Below, one piece after another: positions 8,396 through 16,556 of a stretch of DNA of 64,000 nt; position 1 is the stretch's first letter, and every line of letters starts with the position of its first letter. The notes under the pieces were generated by a model. The model did not search any database and had not been told where the DNA came from. It was given only the letters and a program-made list of their open reading frames with translations. Source of the stretch: Opitutaceae bacterium TAV5 (GTDB lineage: Bacteria > Verrucomicrobiota > Verrucomicrobiia > Opitutales > Opitutaceae); assembly GCA_000242935.3 (NCBI GenBank), contig CP007053.1:2341001-2405000 (forward strand), read 5' to 3'. Position numbers and translations under genes: made by a program.

Positions 8396-9835
8396 TCAGG
8401 GGGTTGTCAGTTCGGGTTCCGGTGCGACCGCAGGCTGGACGGATTTCTCTCCGAAGTAGGGAAGCGCCATCAGTTCCTCCTCGACGGCATCGATCTGCGA
8501 TTTCATCAGCTCGGGCGAATACAACGAACGCCGCGTCGCGATGTGGTTGTCGGCCATGATCCGGGCGAGCAGGTCGTTGGCAGCGCGCAGGTCGTCGAGG
8601 CATTCGCGCACGTTGAAGCGGCCCGGCGAAGTCGGCGCCGGCGGCCAGCGGCAGTCGGAGACATAGGCCGAGATGATGCGGCGGAAAGCGGCGTCGATGT
8701 TGCCGTTGGCCGTCGCGAAATCCTTGCCGAGGTGGGCGCATATGTTTTTGAGGCCGTCGAGGATCATCTGGCAGACGGGATCGAGCACGCGCGAGTAGCC
8801 GGTGTTGAGCCATGCCTTCGCCGTGCCGCCGTGCCAGGCGATGCCGTTCTCGATCGAGGCCACCTGATCGTTGGCCAGCGGCGCCTGCGGGAGGTCGAGC
8901 ACCTCGCCGGGCGTGGCGAGTGTGTATCCGTTTTTCAATGCACACTCGAGCATCTCGCGGAAGCGGGCCACACTGTCGGGCTCGGGTTCGAAAAAACGCG
9001 CCTGGCCGAATTGTTTCACATAAAAATAGGCGCTGGTGCCGATGTACTCGGCATCCTCGGCGTAGGGCAGGATAAAGTTGCCGGTGCGCGCGACGCGGTC
9101 GCGCCAGCGTTTGAACAGGGCGTCGATCTCCCCGGGACTCACGGGAGACCGGCGGCAGCCTTCGGTGGCGCCCATGAGGTACCAGAGCATGGGGTTGCCC
9201 ATGAAATCGGAGCGGAAAATCAACTTCAGGCCATTGGAGGCGGTGGAGCAGTTCGTCAGGTAACGCAGGTACTGGTCCTTGTCGGCGATGCAGTCCTCGA
9301 TGCGGAAGAGTTTGTTTTTGTTGCTGTGCCCGCGTACGTCGAAACTCAGGCCGGTCGCCTGGCGGATCTCGTCAAACGAAAGCAGGAGCGAGTCGCCGTC
9401 CATGACAAGGGCTTCGTAGCCGGCAGCCTTGTAGATGTCGGGAATGAAGTCGGCCCAGCTGCATTCCGGGTTCCAGCCGACGCGGGGGCGGACGCCGACA
9501 TGGTCTTCCCAGGCAGCCATGCCGTCTTTCAGCGACTTGAGGCCGACCTCCGGCGGCAGGTTGGCCAGCATGATGTGGGTGTAGGGCGAGCCGACGCCTT
9601 CCACCTGCCCGGCGGCGACGAGCCGTTTCAGTTTGGCGAGCACGGACGGGGCGAGTTCGTGCATGGCCCGAAGCGTCTCGCCCGATGCTTCGAAACCGAT
9701 CCGGTAGCCGCCCTCGGCCACGAGATCGAAGAGTTTTTCGTAGGAATTTTCGATCACCCAGAGCCGGCGACCGGGTGGAAGCTGGCTGTACTGGATGTTG
9801 GCGTGCGGGAGGAAGAGAGCGTATCCGGTTCTCAT
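8396..9835 (-). CDS. GH57-like glycoside hydrolase/deacetylase-fold protein
   Basis: A 479-residue cytoplasmic-looking protein (no signal peptide) with the fold signs of family 57 glycosidases and related polysaccharide deacetylases. It has an N-terminal strand ending in His (FLPHANIQYSQLPP), a region EASGETL at about 49-55, GSPYTHIMLANLPPE at about 82-96, and GWNPECSWADFIP with Glu124 in the position of the GH57 nucleophile region. The acidic VMDGDS follows at about 144-149. The C-terminal third is helical. The start ATG 9835 is chosen because similarity begins at MRTGYALF. It lies downstream of a LacI gene on the same strand, and a TTWATAA-type box sits 86 bases before its start. The substrate is probably an alpha-linked glucan or oligosaccharide, but this is not certain. 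Confidence 0.65.
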   Translation of the reverse strand: MRTGYALFLPHANIQYSQLPPGRRLWVIENSYEKLFDLVAEGGYRIGFEASGETLRAMHELAPSVLAKLKRLVAAGQVEGVGSPYTHIMLANLPPEVGLKSLKDGMAAWEDHVGVRPRVGWNPECSWADFIPDIYKAAGYEALVMDGDSLLLSFDEIRQATGLSFDVRGHSNKNKLFRIEDCIADKDQYLRYLTNCSTASNGLKLIFRSDFMGNPMLWYLMGATEGCRRSPVSPGEIDALFKRWRDRVARTGNFILPYAEDAEYIGTSAYFYVKQFGQARFFEPEPDSVARFREMLECALKNGYTLATPGEVLDLPQAPLANDQVASIENGIAWHGGTAKAWLNTGYSRVLDPVCQMILDGLKNICAHLGKDFATANGNIDAAFRRIISAYVSDCRWPPAPTSPGRFNVRECLDDLRAANDLLARIMADNHIATRRSLYSPELMKSQIDAVEEELMALPYFGEKSVQPAVAPEPELTTP

Positions 9836-9920
9836 GACAATGAGTGGCTGGAGGAAAGGTCGGGACGGGTTGACCCGGCCACCGTTGCCGGAGGGAAACA
9901 CAGGGGGAAGGACGGCGATT

Positions 9921-9937
9921 GTGAATTTATTAAGCGG
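9921..9937 (-). promoter_or_regulatory. TTAATAA/TTCAC box before the GH57-like gene
   Basis: On the minus strand this reads CCGCTTAATAAATTCAC and lies 86 bases before ATG 9835. It matches boxes at 12647-12663, 12685-12700, 15515-15530 and 16959-16978, three of which also lie upstream of carbohydrate-module genes and point toward them. Whether it is a promoter element or an operator cannot be told from sequence alone. Confidence 0.4.
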
Positions 9938-9991
9938 GGGACGCAGTCCGGACTGAAGCTCCGCACTGCACCGCGCCGTGTTGCGTCGTTG

Positions 9992-11008
9992 TCAGAGCGT
10001 GACGCCGTCGTGCCAGACACCGTTGACGAGCACGATCTGGCCCTCGACCGCCATGTTGACGTTGTCGTAGGTCACGATCTTGCGGACGAGCATGCTGGCC
10101 AGCGTCTGGCCCATGGCTTCGACGACGTAAACGCCGGCGTCGTGGCCGGGTTCGGCATCGTCGATCTCGGCCACGGCGTAGCCGCAATCCTGCGGGAAGG
10201 CGAGGCCCGCTTTTTCGAAAAACGCGGGGTCGATGCTGCGATGGCTGAGAAGCGCATCGGGGTGGCTGGCCCGGAGCCACTTCCGGAAGCGCGCGGTCGA
10301 CTCGCCGCGCGTGTACTCGAAAGCGTGAAGGCGGGCGTCGAGCTGGCCGGCCATTTCCATTTCGGCGAGATAACTGCCGAGGAGGTTCTTTTTCACCACG
10401 AGAGGAGCGTCATCGTGGTAGATAAGTCCGATACGGCGGTGGCCTTTGGCGCGTATCCGTTCCATCACAACGCGAACCGAGCGGAAGTGGTTCATGCTGA
10501 TCCGGTCGATTGACGGATGGACGATCACCCGTTCGGTGGAAACGACGACAAACTCCTGCCAGGGGAACCCGGCGAGGCTATCGGGCTGGAAACCCCAGCC
10601 GAGGACGAGGCCGCGGATATTGCGCGCGAGCAGGATCTGGCGGAGGCGGCGGGAGGAATAACCGAGGGTGTCGAGGTAGAAGTCGGAAACGGAATAGCCG
10701 TAGGCGGCCATGCTGCAGCCGAAACTTTCACGGTGAAAGCGGAAGAGACGGGTGTGGGAAGAGTCTTTCGCGCAGGGGTGGATGACGGCGACTTCGCCAA
10801 GAAGCCTCTGCGCCTTGACGTCGGGCCGATAGGAAACGAGCGCGGAGAGGAAGGGGTCGGGACGGTAGCCGAGTTCCTCGGCGACGCGACGAATGGCGTC
10901 GCGGGTTTTCGCCGGAATACGGGGGTTGTCGCGCATCGCATACGATACAGCGGCCACGCTGACGCCGCACTGTGCGGCGATGTCCTTGAGTGTGATTCTG
11001 CGTCCCAC
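9992..11008 (-). CDS. LacI-family transcriptional regulator (paralogue 1)
   Basis: A 338-residue regulator with an N-terminal LacI helix-turn-helix (ITLKDIAAQCGVSVAAVSYAMRD region), hinge LGYRPDP and a periplasmic-binding-protein-like effector domain. It starts with GTG at 11008. It belongs to a local subfamily of five regulators in this window, recognisable by LGYxPDPxLSAL and by a YxxxDFYL/ARNIRGLVLG segment; this copy lacks the EPGMT form of that segment. It sits between the beta-helix lyase gene and the GH57-like gene, all on the minus strand, and likely controls module 1. A TTWATAA/GTTCAC box nearby is a candidate target. Confidence 0.9.
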   Translation of the reverse strand: MGRRITLKDIAAQCGVSVAAVSYAMRDNPRIPAKTRDAIRRVAEELGYRPDPFLSALVSYRPDVKAQRLLGEVAVIHPCAKDSSHTRLFRFHRESFGCSMAAYGYSVSDFYLDTLGYSSRRLRQILLARNIRGLVLGWGFQPDSLAGFPWQEFVVVSTERVIVHPSIDRISMNHFRSVRVVMERIRAKGHRRIGLIYHDDAPLVVKKNLLGSYLAEMEMAGQLDARLHAFEYTRGESTARFRKWLRASHPDALLSHRSIDPAFFEKAGLAFPQDCGYAVAEIDDAEPGHDAGVYVVEAMGQTLASMLVRKIVTYDNVNMAVEGQIVLVNGVWHDGVTL

Positions 11009-11155
11009 GGGGAAAACGGGTGGGCCGGAAAGTCGGAGTTCCCGGCGTGGAGTGCAAGCATGATGGCGCGGTGTCGCCGCCCGGGAAGCATGATCGCGAC
11101 ATGGATGCGGTTACCCCTCTCCCCGGTCTTTCCTCTCGTGTGTATTTTGGCCCGG

Positions 11156-12598
11156 CTATTTGCCGTCGCCCGCGCTGCGGTAGCCCTGGCCAGCATAGGC
11201 GGGCTGTGGATCGAAGGCCGCGCCTTTGCCATCCCATTCGGCAGCGGGGGGAGTCCTGAAGACGGGGCCTTTGGCGGGCCGGGCAAGGTTGATCAGGGCG
11301 GTGTTGGTAAGCGCGACCTGCTTGCCGAGGTCGGCGGCGGAAACGTCCTTGTCAATCGAAACGAGGAGGCTGTTTTTGAGGCGGATGAGGATATCGTCGG
11401 GTTTGGCGTCCTTGCTCTCGATGTTGAACCAGGAGCCGTCGGTGACGAGCGTGCAGTGGTCGAGCGTGATCGCCTCCTTCGAGTAGATGCCGAGGTTGGC
11501 GGCGCCGCCGCTGCCGCCGCGTTTTTGCGGGAAGCCGGCAATGCAGTTCTCGAACGTGGCCGTGCCCCAGATGCGAAAGTTGCGCTTGTTACGGAAGGAG
11601 ACGCAGTTTTTGAACGTCACGTTGTCCGCTTTCAGATCCCAGCCGCCATCGGTGCAATCGAAGGCAGCGCAGTTGACGAAGGTGAGGTTTTTGACACCCC
11701 GCTCGGCCACAAAGCCGTCGCCGTTCCAGTAGTTTTTGCCGGAGGGGGGCTGGTGGTAAGCGTTGCGGGCGGTGCAATTTTCGAAGGTCAGATTCCGGTC
11801 GTGGACACGTTCGATGATTTCGGGGAGGTCTTTCCGGCCATCGCCGCGGATGTCGTAGATCATGTGAAAGGGTTCGGTGAAATACGGTTTGCCGCCGGCG
11901 TCGCCGTGACAGTTGACGATGCGGAAATCGCGGTTGCCGCCTTCCCAGCGGAGGGCCGATTTGGTGAAGCCGGTAAAGGTGCAGTTTTCCACGAGCACGT
12001 TGCGCGTCCAGGTGGCGGGATTGTCGGCGCGCGCGTTGCCCTTGAAAACCGCGCCCATGCGCACGGCGCGGATGTCGAGCCCGGAGATGACGAGGCCGTC
12101 GTTGCCGCCCGAGGTGACGACAGCGGCCAGGTGGTTTTGCACGCGCAGGTTTTTGAGCGTCACAAAACTCGCACCCGGTCCAAAGGAGCAGAGGATTTCG
12201 CCGGAGGCCGGTTTTTCCTTGGTCCATGAGCCACGGAAGATCGGCAGGCCCGCGCCGGTGTCCTCGCCGAGAAGGGTCACCGGCAAGTCCCCGGTCCCGC
12301 CTTTTGCAATGGAAAAACGGATACCGGCATAGGTGCCGCTGCCAATGTGCAGGGTATCGCCGGCAGCAAGTTGTGCGATGCGGGCCGTCCAGGCGTCGGC
12401 CACGGGCGCGGCGGCGGCGTTTTCCCAGGAGGCTCCGTCACCGCTGCCTTTGGCTTGCGGCAGCACATAAAAATCGGCGGCGCCGAGCGAAGACAGAACG
12501 CAGCCAAATGCGAGCAGACCGGCAAGGCTGTCGCAAAGCAACCGGGATGCGATACCGGTATTCTTGACGTGTCGGGCGGATATCGGGAGGGGGTTCAT
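11156..12598 (-). CDS. Secreted right-handed beta-helix protein, pectate-lyase-like (PL9-like)
   Basis: A 480-residue protein with an N-terminal signal (SLAGLLAFGCVLSSLGAA) and a body of beta-helix rungs rich in NCTF/ENCT/NVLVENC-type asparagine ladders. The opening FYVLPQAKGSGDGASWENA is typical of secreted parallel beta-helix enzymes. The stretch YWNGDGFVAE followed by DGGWDLKADNV resembles the active-site face of family 9 polysaccharide lyases. Expected role: cleavage of pectin-type or related uronate polymer outside the cytoplasm. It is divergent from the pseudopilin at 12835 and follows a TTTAATA box 49 bases before its ATG. The family assignment is by motif only. Confidence 0.7.
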   Translation of the reverse strand: MNPLPISARHVKNTGIASRLLCDSLAGLLAFGCVLSSLGAADFYVLPQAKGSGDGASWENAAAAPVADAWTARIAQLAAGDTLHIGSGTYAGIRFSIAKGGTGDLPVTLLGEDTGAGLPIFRGSWTKEKPASGEILCSFGPGASFVTLKNLRVQNHLAAVVTSGGNDGLVISGLDIRAVRMGAVFKGNARADNPATWTRNVLVENCTFTGFTKSALRWEGGNRDFRIVNCHGDAGGKPYFTEPFHMIYDIRGDGRKDLPEIIERVHDRNLTFENCTARNAYHQPPSGKNYWNGDGFVAERGVKNLTFVNCAAFDCTDGGWDLKADNVTFKNCVSFRNKRNFRIWGTATFENCIAGFPQKRGGSGGAANLGIYSKEAITLDHCTLVTDGSWFNIESKDAKPDDILIRLKNSLLVSIDKDVSAADLGKQVALTNTALINLARPAKGPVFRTPPAAEWDGKGAAFDPQPAYAGQGYRSAGDGK

Positions 12599-12646
12599 GG
12601 GGACCGGACTTTGCCCGGGTCGCCGCCCGGGTAAATCCTGCGTGTC

Positions 12647-12663
12647 GTGAAGCTATTAAACGG
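12647..12663 (-). promoter_or_regulatory. TTTAATA/TTCAC box before the beta-helix lyase gene
   Basis: Minus strand CCGTTTAATAGCTTCAC, 49 bases before ATG 12598. It pairs with the plus-strand box at 12685-12705 in the same divergent intergenic region, so each gene of the divergent pair has one copy directed at it. Confidence 0.42.
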
Positions 12664-12684
12664 GAGCCGTCCTCTGGAACGATC

Positions 12685-12715
12685 TGCTTTATAAGTTCAC
12701 CAACGAACGGGTTGA
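12685..12715 (+). promoter_or_regulatory. Candidate operator/promoter, copy A of a 21-base exact repeat
   Basis: Contains GCTTTATAAGTTCACCAACG, identical over 21 bases (12685-12705) to 15515-15535. The half-site CAACG is followed after 4-5 bases by GGTTG, giving an imperfect dyad CAACG-N4-GGTTG. It lies 130 bases before the pseudopilin start. Dyads of this kind are usual for LacI-family operators, and a LacI gene lies 1.7 kb away. Confidence 0.55.
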
Positions 12716-12834
12716 GGTGCCTCCCGTGTTTGCGCACGTTTCATCCCACCTCGGCAGCCCCTGCATCAGCCGCTCTGCATCAATGCCCGAAACTGCCGAC
12801 CAGAAACATACCATAAGCCCCCTCCGCTCCAGAC

Positions 12835-13605
12835 ATGAACACGACCCACACCCGACCCATTTCCCCTTGCAATCGCCTCTGTCTTCGGCTCGCCGGCACC
12901 GGTCATCCTGTCCGGTGCGGCCGTCGGTGCGGCTTCACGCTGATCGAGTTGCTCACCGTCATCGTGATCATCGGCATTCTTGCCGCCATCATCATCCCGG
13001 TGCTGGGCCGCGTCCGCGAATCGGCACGGCGGGCCACCTGCCTCTCCAACCTCCGTCAGATCCAGATGGCAAATATAGCGCACGCCACCGAAAACAAAGG
13101 AGACTACATCAGGGTCAAGGACGACAGCCGGTGGTGGCTTACGCAAGCCGTGTTCATCGAATACCTGAACGCCAACAAGCTGACCTCCGGAGGAAAAGAG
13201 AACATGCCCGACCAGTTAAAGTGCCCCACCGCCATGGCCACCTTCATACCGAACATTGCCAACGTTGCGGAAAGGGAAGCCTTCGGCGGCTATGGCTACC
13301 GGAATTATGGCACTTCGGCCACAGAGTCCGGTTTTACGGTCCTGAACCAGAGCAAGGTTCCGGCCCCCTCGCGCATCATGGCATTTTCCGACGCCCTGGA
13401 TTTCTATTTCTACCAGTGCCCCGGCAGCACCTATAACTGGGAAAAGGAAACAAGAACCAGCACCACAAATTCCTACCGGCACCGGAACGGAGCCTGCATC
13501 GTGTTTTTCGATGGCCATACCCGGTGGCTGCCTCGTGAGAAAATCCACAAGACAAGCAGCACGACCGACCCCGCTATCCTGAGCCTTTGGGGCACCGGTG
13601 TGTGA
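12835..13605 (+). CDS. Prepilin-like secreted protein with H-X9-DG tail (module 1)
   Basis: A 256-residue type IV pilin/type II pseudopilin-like protein. After a basic leader of about 35 residues comes the class III signal [20 protein letters not shown], with cleavage by a prepilin peptidase expected between G and F. The helix runs on to RVRESARRATCLSNLRQIQ, the usual continuation in Planctomycetes/Verrucomicrobia proteins. Near the C-terminus His and DG are exactly nine residues apart (HRNGACIVFFDGHTRW), the H-X9-DG signature. It leads a plus-strand run of four genes ending with a PEP-CTERM protein. Four such genes occur in this window, each heading a carbohydrate module. Confidence 0.9.
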   Translation: MNTTHTRPISPCNRLCLRLAGTGHPVRCGRRCGFTLIELLTVIVIIGILAAIIIPVLGRVRESARRATCLSNLRQIQMANIAHATENKGDYIRVKDDSRWWLTQAVFIEYLNANKLTSGGKENMPDQLKCPTAMATFIPNIANVAEREAFGGYGYRNYGTSATESGFTVLNQSKVPAPSRIMAFSDALDFYFYQCPGSTYNWEKETRTSTTNSYRHRNGACIVFFDGHTRWLPREKIHKTSSTTDPAILSLWGTGV

Positions 13606-13704
13606 ACGCTGCACTCCGGTATTCTCCATCGGAAACCGGCCCCCTCCATCCGCTCGTTTCAAACCTGAATCAACCGTCACCCAACCCGTAAATCCATCCG
13701 CCCA

Positions 13705-14517
13705 ATGAAAACCCTCACCCTTGCCCGCCTCGCAGTCCGCAGTCTCGCCACGCTTGCCGCCCTCGCCCTTGTCACCGCCACCGCACACGCGCAGACGACC
13801 TGGTATCTGAAAGAAAACATGCCCAAGGAAGCCTCCTGGCGCAGCCTCTCCGTCTGGAGCAGCACGCCCGATGGCTCCGGCCCCGCCCCCACCGCCATTT
13901 CTCCTGCCGACACCTACAACACCAACGGCAAACTCGTCCGCACCGCCGACGTTTTCACCGCCGGCAAACTCCTCCAGGATGGCGGACGCATCGACATGAA
14001 ACGCGCCAGCCAGACCGTCGCGGGCGACTGGGAGGTGACCGGTGCCAGGTCCATCCTCCACCAAGGCGTACGCGACAACGCCAGCTACGTTTTCACCGTC
14101 AAGGGCAAGCTCATCCTCACCGCCCCCCTGACCGTTCTTCACACCAGCAACGGCATGCGCGGCATCGACCTCACCATCGGCATCCTCACCGGCGCCTCCG
14201 ATCTCCTCATCGGCAGCGGCAACGCCGCCCGCAACACCACCGTCAGCCTCGGCGTCCTCAAATTCGACAACTACACCGGCAAGATCGTCGTCCAGTCCGG
14301 CTCCACCCTCACCTTTGCCAACGACCAGACATGGACCGGTCCCCTGGAAGTTTCCGCCAACGCTTATCTGACCCTCAACAAAGCCATCACGGTCCCTGCC
14401 GCCACCCTTGCGGGTGCCCCCCTCGCCGCCGGCACCTGGACTGCCGACCAGCTCAAACAAACCCACTCCGCCATCATCACCGAAGGCTCCGCGGGCACGC
14501 TCACCGTCGCCCCCTGA
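13705..14517 (+). CDS. Secreted beta-strand-repeat protein without PEP-CTERM
   Basis: A 270-residue protein with a clear Sec signal (ALALVTATAHAQ) and a mature part of repeated short beta strands (GKLILTAPLTVLH, GSTLTFANDQTWTG), like autotransporter-associated strand repeats. Its first part resembles the PEP-CTERM protein at 15630: both have a TWY start, a DTYNTN/DIYDTNN segment and an F-x-(A/T)-G-x-L-L segment. Unlike that protein it ends LTVAP with no PEP motif, helix or basic tail. It may therefore be released, or be a paralogue that lost its anchor. It lies between the pseudopilin and the esterase in the same direction. Function unknown. Confidence 0.75.
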   Translation: MKTLTLARLAVRSLATLAALALVTATAHAQTTWYLKENMPKEASWRSLSVWSSTPDGSGPAPTAISPADTYNTNGKLVRTADVFTAGKLLQDGGRIDMKRASQTVAGDWEVTGARSILHQGVRDNASYVFTVKGKLILTAPLTVLHTSNGMRGIDLTIGILTGASDLLIGSGNAARNTTVSLGVLKFDNYTGKIVVQSGSTLTFANDQTWTGPLEVSANAYLTLNKAITVPAATLAGAPLAAGTWTADQLKQTHSAIITEGSAGTLTVAP

Positions 14518-14572
14518 CCGGCGGCGCTTCCCCCGGCGCGCACATCTCCTCCAGACATGGCTCCCTCCAGAC

Positions 14573-15478
14573 ATGGCCCGCCCCCCGCTCATCGCCCTCC
14601 TGACGGTTGCAATCGTTGCCGCCAGCCTCTCCGTATCCACGGTCCACGCACAAACATCCGGCGCCCCGGCCCCGGCTCCGGCTCATGCGGCCATCTACAA
14701 AACCGAAAGCGGCCTGCCCTACTACGAAGCAGACACTCTCGCCAAAGCCGGCGACTACCAGTGCACCCGATGCCGGCTCGACCTCTATTACCCGGCCAAC
14801 CGCCCCGGCTACCCGACCCTCATCTGGCTGCACGGGGGCGGCCTCACCGGCGGACGCCCCGGCATCCCGGCTCCTCTCAGGGAAAAAGAACTCGGCCTCG
14901 TCTCCCCCGGCTATCGCTTTTCGCCCGAGGCCACTCCCGAAGAGATTTTCGAGGATGCCGCCGCTGTCGTCGCATGGACTGTCAAACACATCTCCGAACG
15001 TGGCGGAGATCCGAAAAAAATCTTCCTCTCCGGCCATTCCGCCGGCGGCTACCTCGCCGCTGTAGTGGGCATGGACCCCCGGTGGCTCGCCCCGCACGGA
15101 CTCAAGCCCGCCGATCTTGCCGGGCTCATCCCGGTCAGTGCGCAGGTGAGCACCCACTTCCAGGTCAAAAAAGTCCGCGGCGACACCGGTCCCGAGTATC
15201 GTGTCATTGTTGATGAATATGCCCCGCTTTATCACGCCTCGCAAAAAAATCTCCCGCCGATCTGCCTGATCGTCGGCGACCGGCGTATCGAGTACAAAAA
15301 CCGGATCGAGGAAAACGATCTCTTCGCCACCAGTCTCCGTAATCTCGGCCATACGCAGGTCGAGTTTTACGAAATGGGCGGCCTCAACCACAGCACCGTA
15401 CGCTACGGAGCTTGGACCATCATTCCCGGCTATATCAAAAGAATCCTCGAGCGGAACCTGCCACCCTCCGGCCCGTAA
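14573..15478 (+). CDS. Secreted alpha/beta-hydrolase (esterase, HSL/BD-FAE type)
   Basis: A 301-residue serine hydrolase with an N-terminal signal (LLTVAIVAASLSVSTVHAQ). Oxyanion motif LHGGG at 86-90, nucleophile elbow GHSAGG with Ser156, and a C-terminal GLNHST that supplies the catalytic His. The fold resembles bifunctional acetyl/feruloyl esterases and carboxylesterases often found in plant-glycan loci. Expected role: removal of acyl groups from polysaccharide side chains in the periplasm or outside. The start ATG 14573 is fixed by the signal peptide. A 14-base duplication (CCTCCAGACATGGC, twice, 16 bases apart) covers the start and creates a decoy ATG upstream. Confidence 0.85.
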   Translation: MARPPLIALLTVAIVAASLSVSTVHAQTSGAPAPAPAHAAIYKTESGLPYYEADTLAKAGDYQCTRCRLDLYYPANRPGYPTLIWLHGGGLTGGRPGIPAPLREKELGLVSPGYRFSPEATPEEIFEDAAAVVAWTVKHISERGGDPKKIFLSGHSAGGYLAAVVGMDPRWLAPHGLKPADLAGLIPVSAQVSTHFQVKKVRGDTGPEYRVIVDEYAPLYHASQKNLPPICLIVGDRRIEYKNRIEENDLFATSLRNLGHTQVEFYEMGGLNHSTVRYGAWTIIPGYIKRILERNLPPSGP

Positions 15479-15514
15479 CTCCGGCCGGTTTCCGTAACCG
15501 CAAGTGCGGCCACG

Positions 15515-15545
15515 TGCTTTATAAGTTCACCAACGCATCCGTTGA
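15515..15545 (+). promoter_or_regulatory. Candidate operator/promoter, copy B of a 21-base exact repeat
   Basis: 15515-15535 is identical to 12685-12705. In this copy the dyad is perfect: CAACG-CATC-CGTTG (15531-15544). The GTTGA after it falls at the same offset in both copies although the bases between differ, which suggests selection on both half-sites. It lies 95 bases before the PEP-CTERM gene, giving that gene its own control point inside the run. Confidence 0.58.
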
Positions 15546-15629
15546 ACCCCGCACCTTTCCTGGCAGCCTGCGACAGCATACCTCCATCCCTGTCCTCAAT
15601 CCGTAACTACAAACAAACCCGCAAAAATC

Positions 15630-16556
15630 ATGAAAACTACCTGTCTCAAAACCGGCCGCCTGTTTCTCCTTTCTGCAATTTTCGGCTTCCCGGTCATTCT
15701 GTCGATGGCGCAGGCCGCCACTTGGTATTGGATCGGGCCGGCTGACAATTCACCCACCAATACTGCCTACTGGAATTCAACGCCAACAAGTGGAACGGGA
15801 CAAACCATGTCAGCTGCCGGAGCAGTCTTCAGTGCTGGCGACATATATGATACCAACAATGGCAACAATATGCTCATAAACGGAAACTTTCCCACAGGGC
15901 TTCTCCTGCTCAATGGAAACAGGATCGCAATAAGAGGCACCCGGACCGTGACCATCACCAACCTCGAAGCTGCTGCTGCAACCACAGGCATACTTGCGTA
16001 CGACGGATACAACCAGAGCGCTAGTGTGGTATCGAAATTTGTCGTCACGAACCTCAATCTGGCAGGAGACATCAGGTTTCACAATCAGGGAGGCTCGGGC
16101 ACCCAGTCAGGCGCGCGAAACATGACTTACCAGATAACAAATGTAAGCGGATCAGGAAAATTCAGGCTTACCGGCGGCCTGAGCGGTGGCGAACGCAGCA
16201 CGATACTCCTCTCCATAGTGGATCAGGAACTCACCAATGACTTCACGGTTGAAGGAGTGAACGTCACGTTTCAGAGCGACATCACGACCACCGGCACATT
16301 GACGCTGATCGGGACCGATCTCTCGCTCAACCTCGACACCCACAGTCTGGTGTTTTCCAGTATCACCGATGGTACCCAAACATGGACTACACAGGGGGCT
16401 GCTACCGCAGCCGTTCTCAATGCCTTTTTTGGCGCCGAATATTTCACCGGAACCGGCATGATCACCATTGCCGCTGTCCCCGAACCCTTCGCCTGTGCGC
16501 TTGCGGTGGGCATCCTGGCGGCCAGCTTCGCCTGTCTGCGCCGCCGGCTCGCCTGA
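15630..16556 (+). CDS. PEP-CTERM surface protein (module 1)
   Basis: A 308-residue protein with an N-terminal signal (VILSMAQA|ATWY) and a C-terminal sorting tail: VPEP motif, hydrophobic helix, then basic RRRLA. Such tails are processed by exosortase and direct proteins to the cell surface or matrix; no exosortase gene is in the window. The body is a series of asparagine/threonine-rich beta strands without enzyme motifs. Its start is related to the protein at 13705. Codon use is somewhat less GC-rich than its neighbours. A 21-base element before it is shared with the region before the pseudopilin. It may bind glycan or form a coat. Confidence 0.85.
   Translation: MKTTCLKTGRLFLLSAIFGFPVILSMAQAATWYWIGPADNSPTNTAYWNSTPTSGTGQTMSAAGAVFSAGDIYDTNNGNNMLINGNFPTGLLLLNGNRIAIRGTRTVTITNLEAAAATTGILAYDGYNQSASVVSKFVVTNLNLAGDIRFHNQGGSGTQSGARNMTYQITNVSGSGKFRLTGGLSGGERSTILLSIVDQELTNDFTVEGVNVTFQSDITTTGTLTLIGTDLSLNLDTHSLVFSSITDGTQTWTTQGAATAAVLNAFFGAEYFTGTGMITIAAVPEPFACALAVGILAASFACLRRRLA

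Noticed and set aside
12613-12631. CCCGGG repeats as a regulatory site
   Set aside because: Two short GC palindromes are expected by chance at this GC content.
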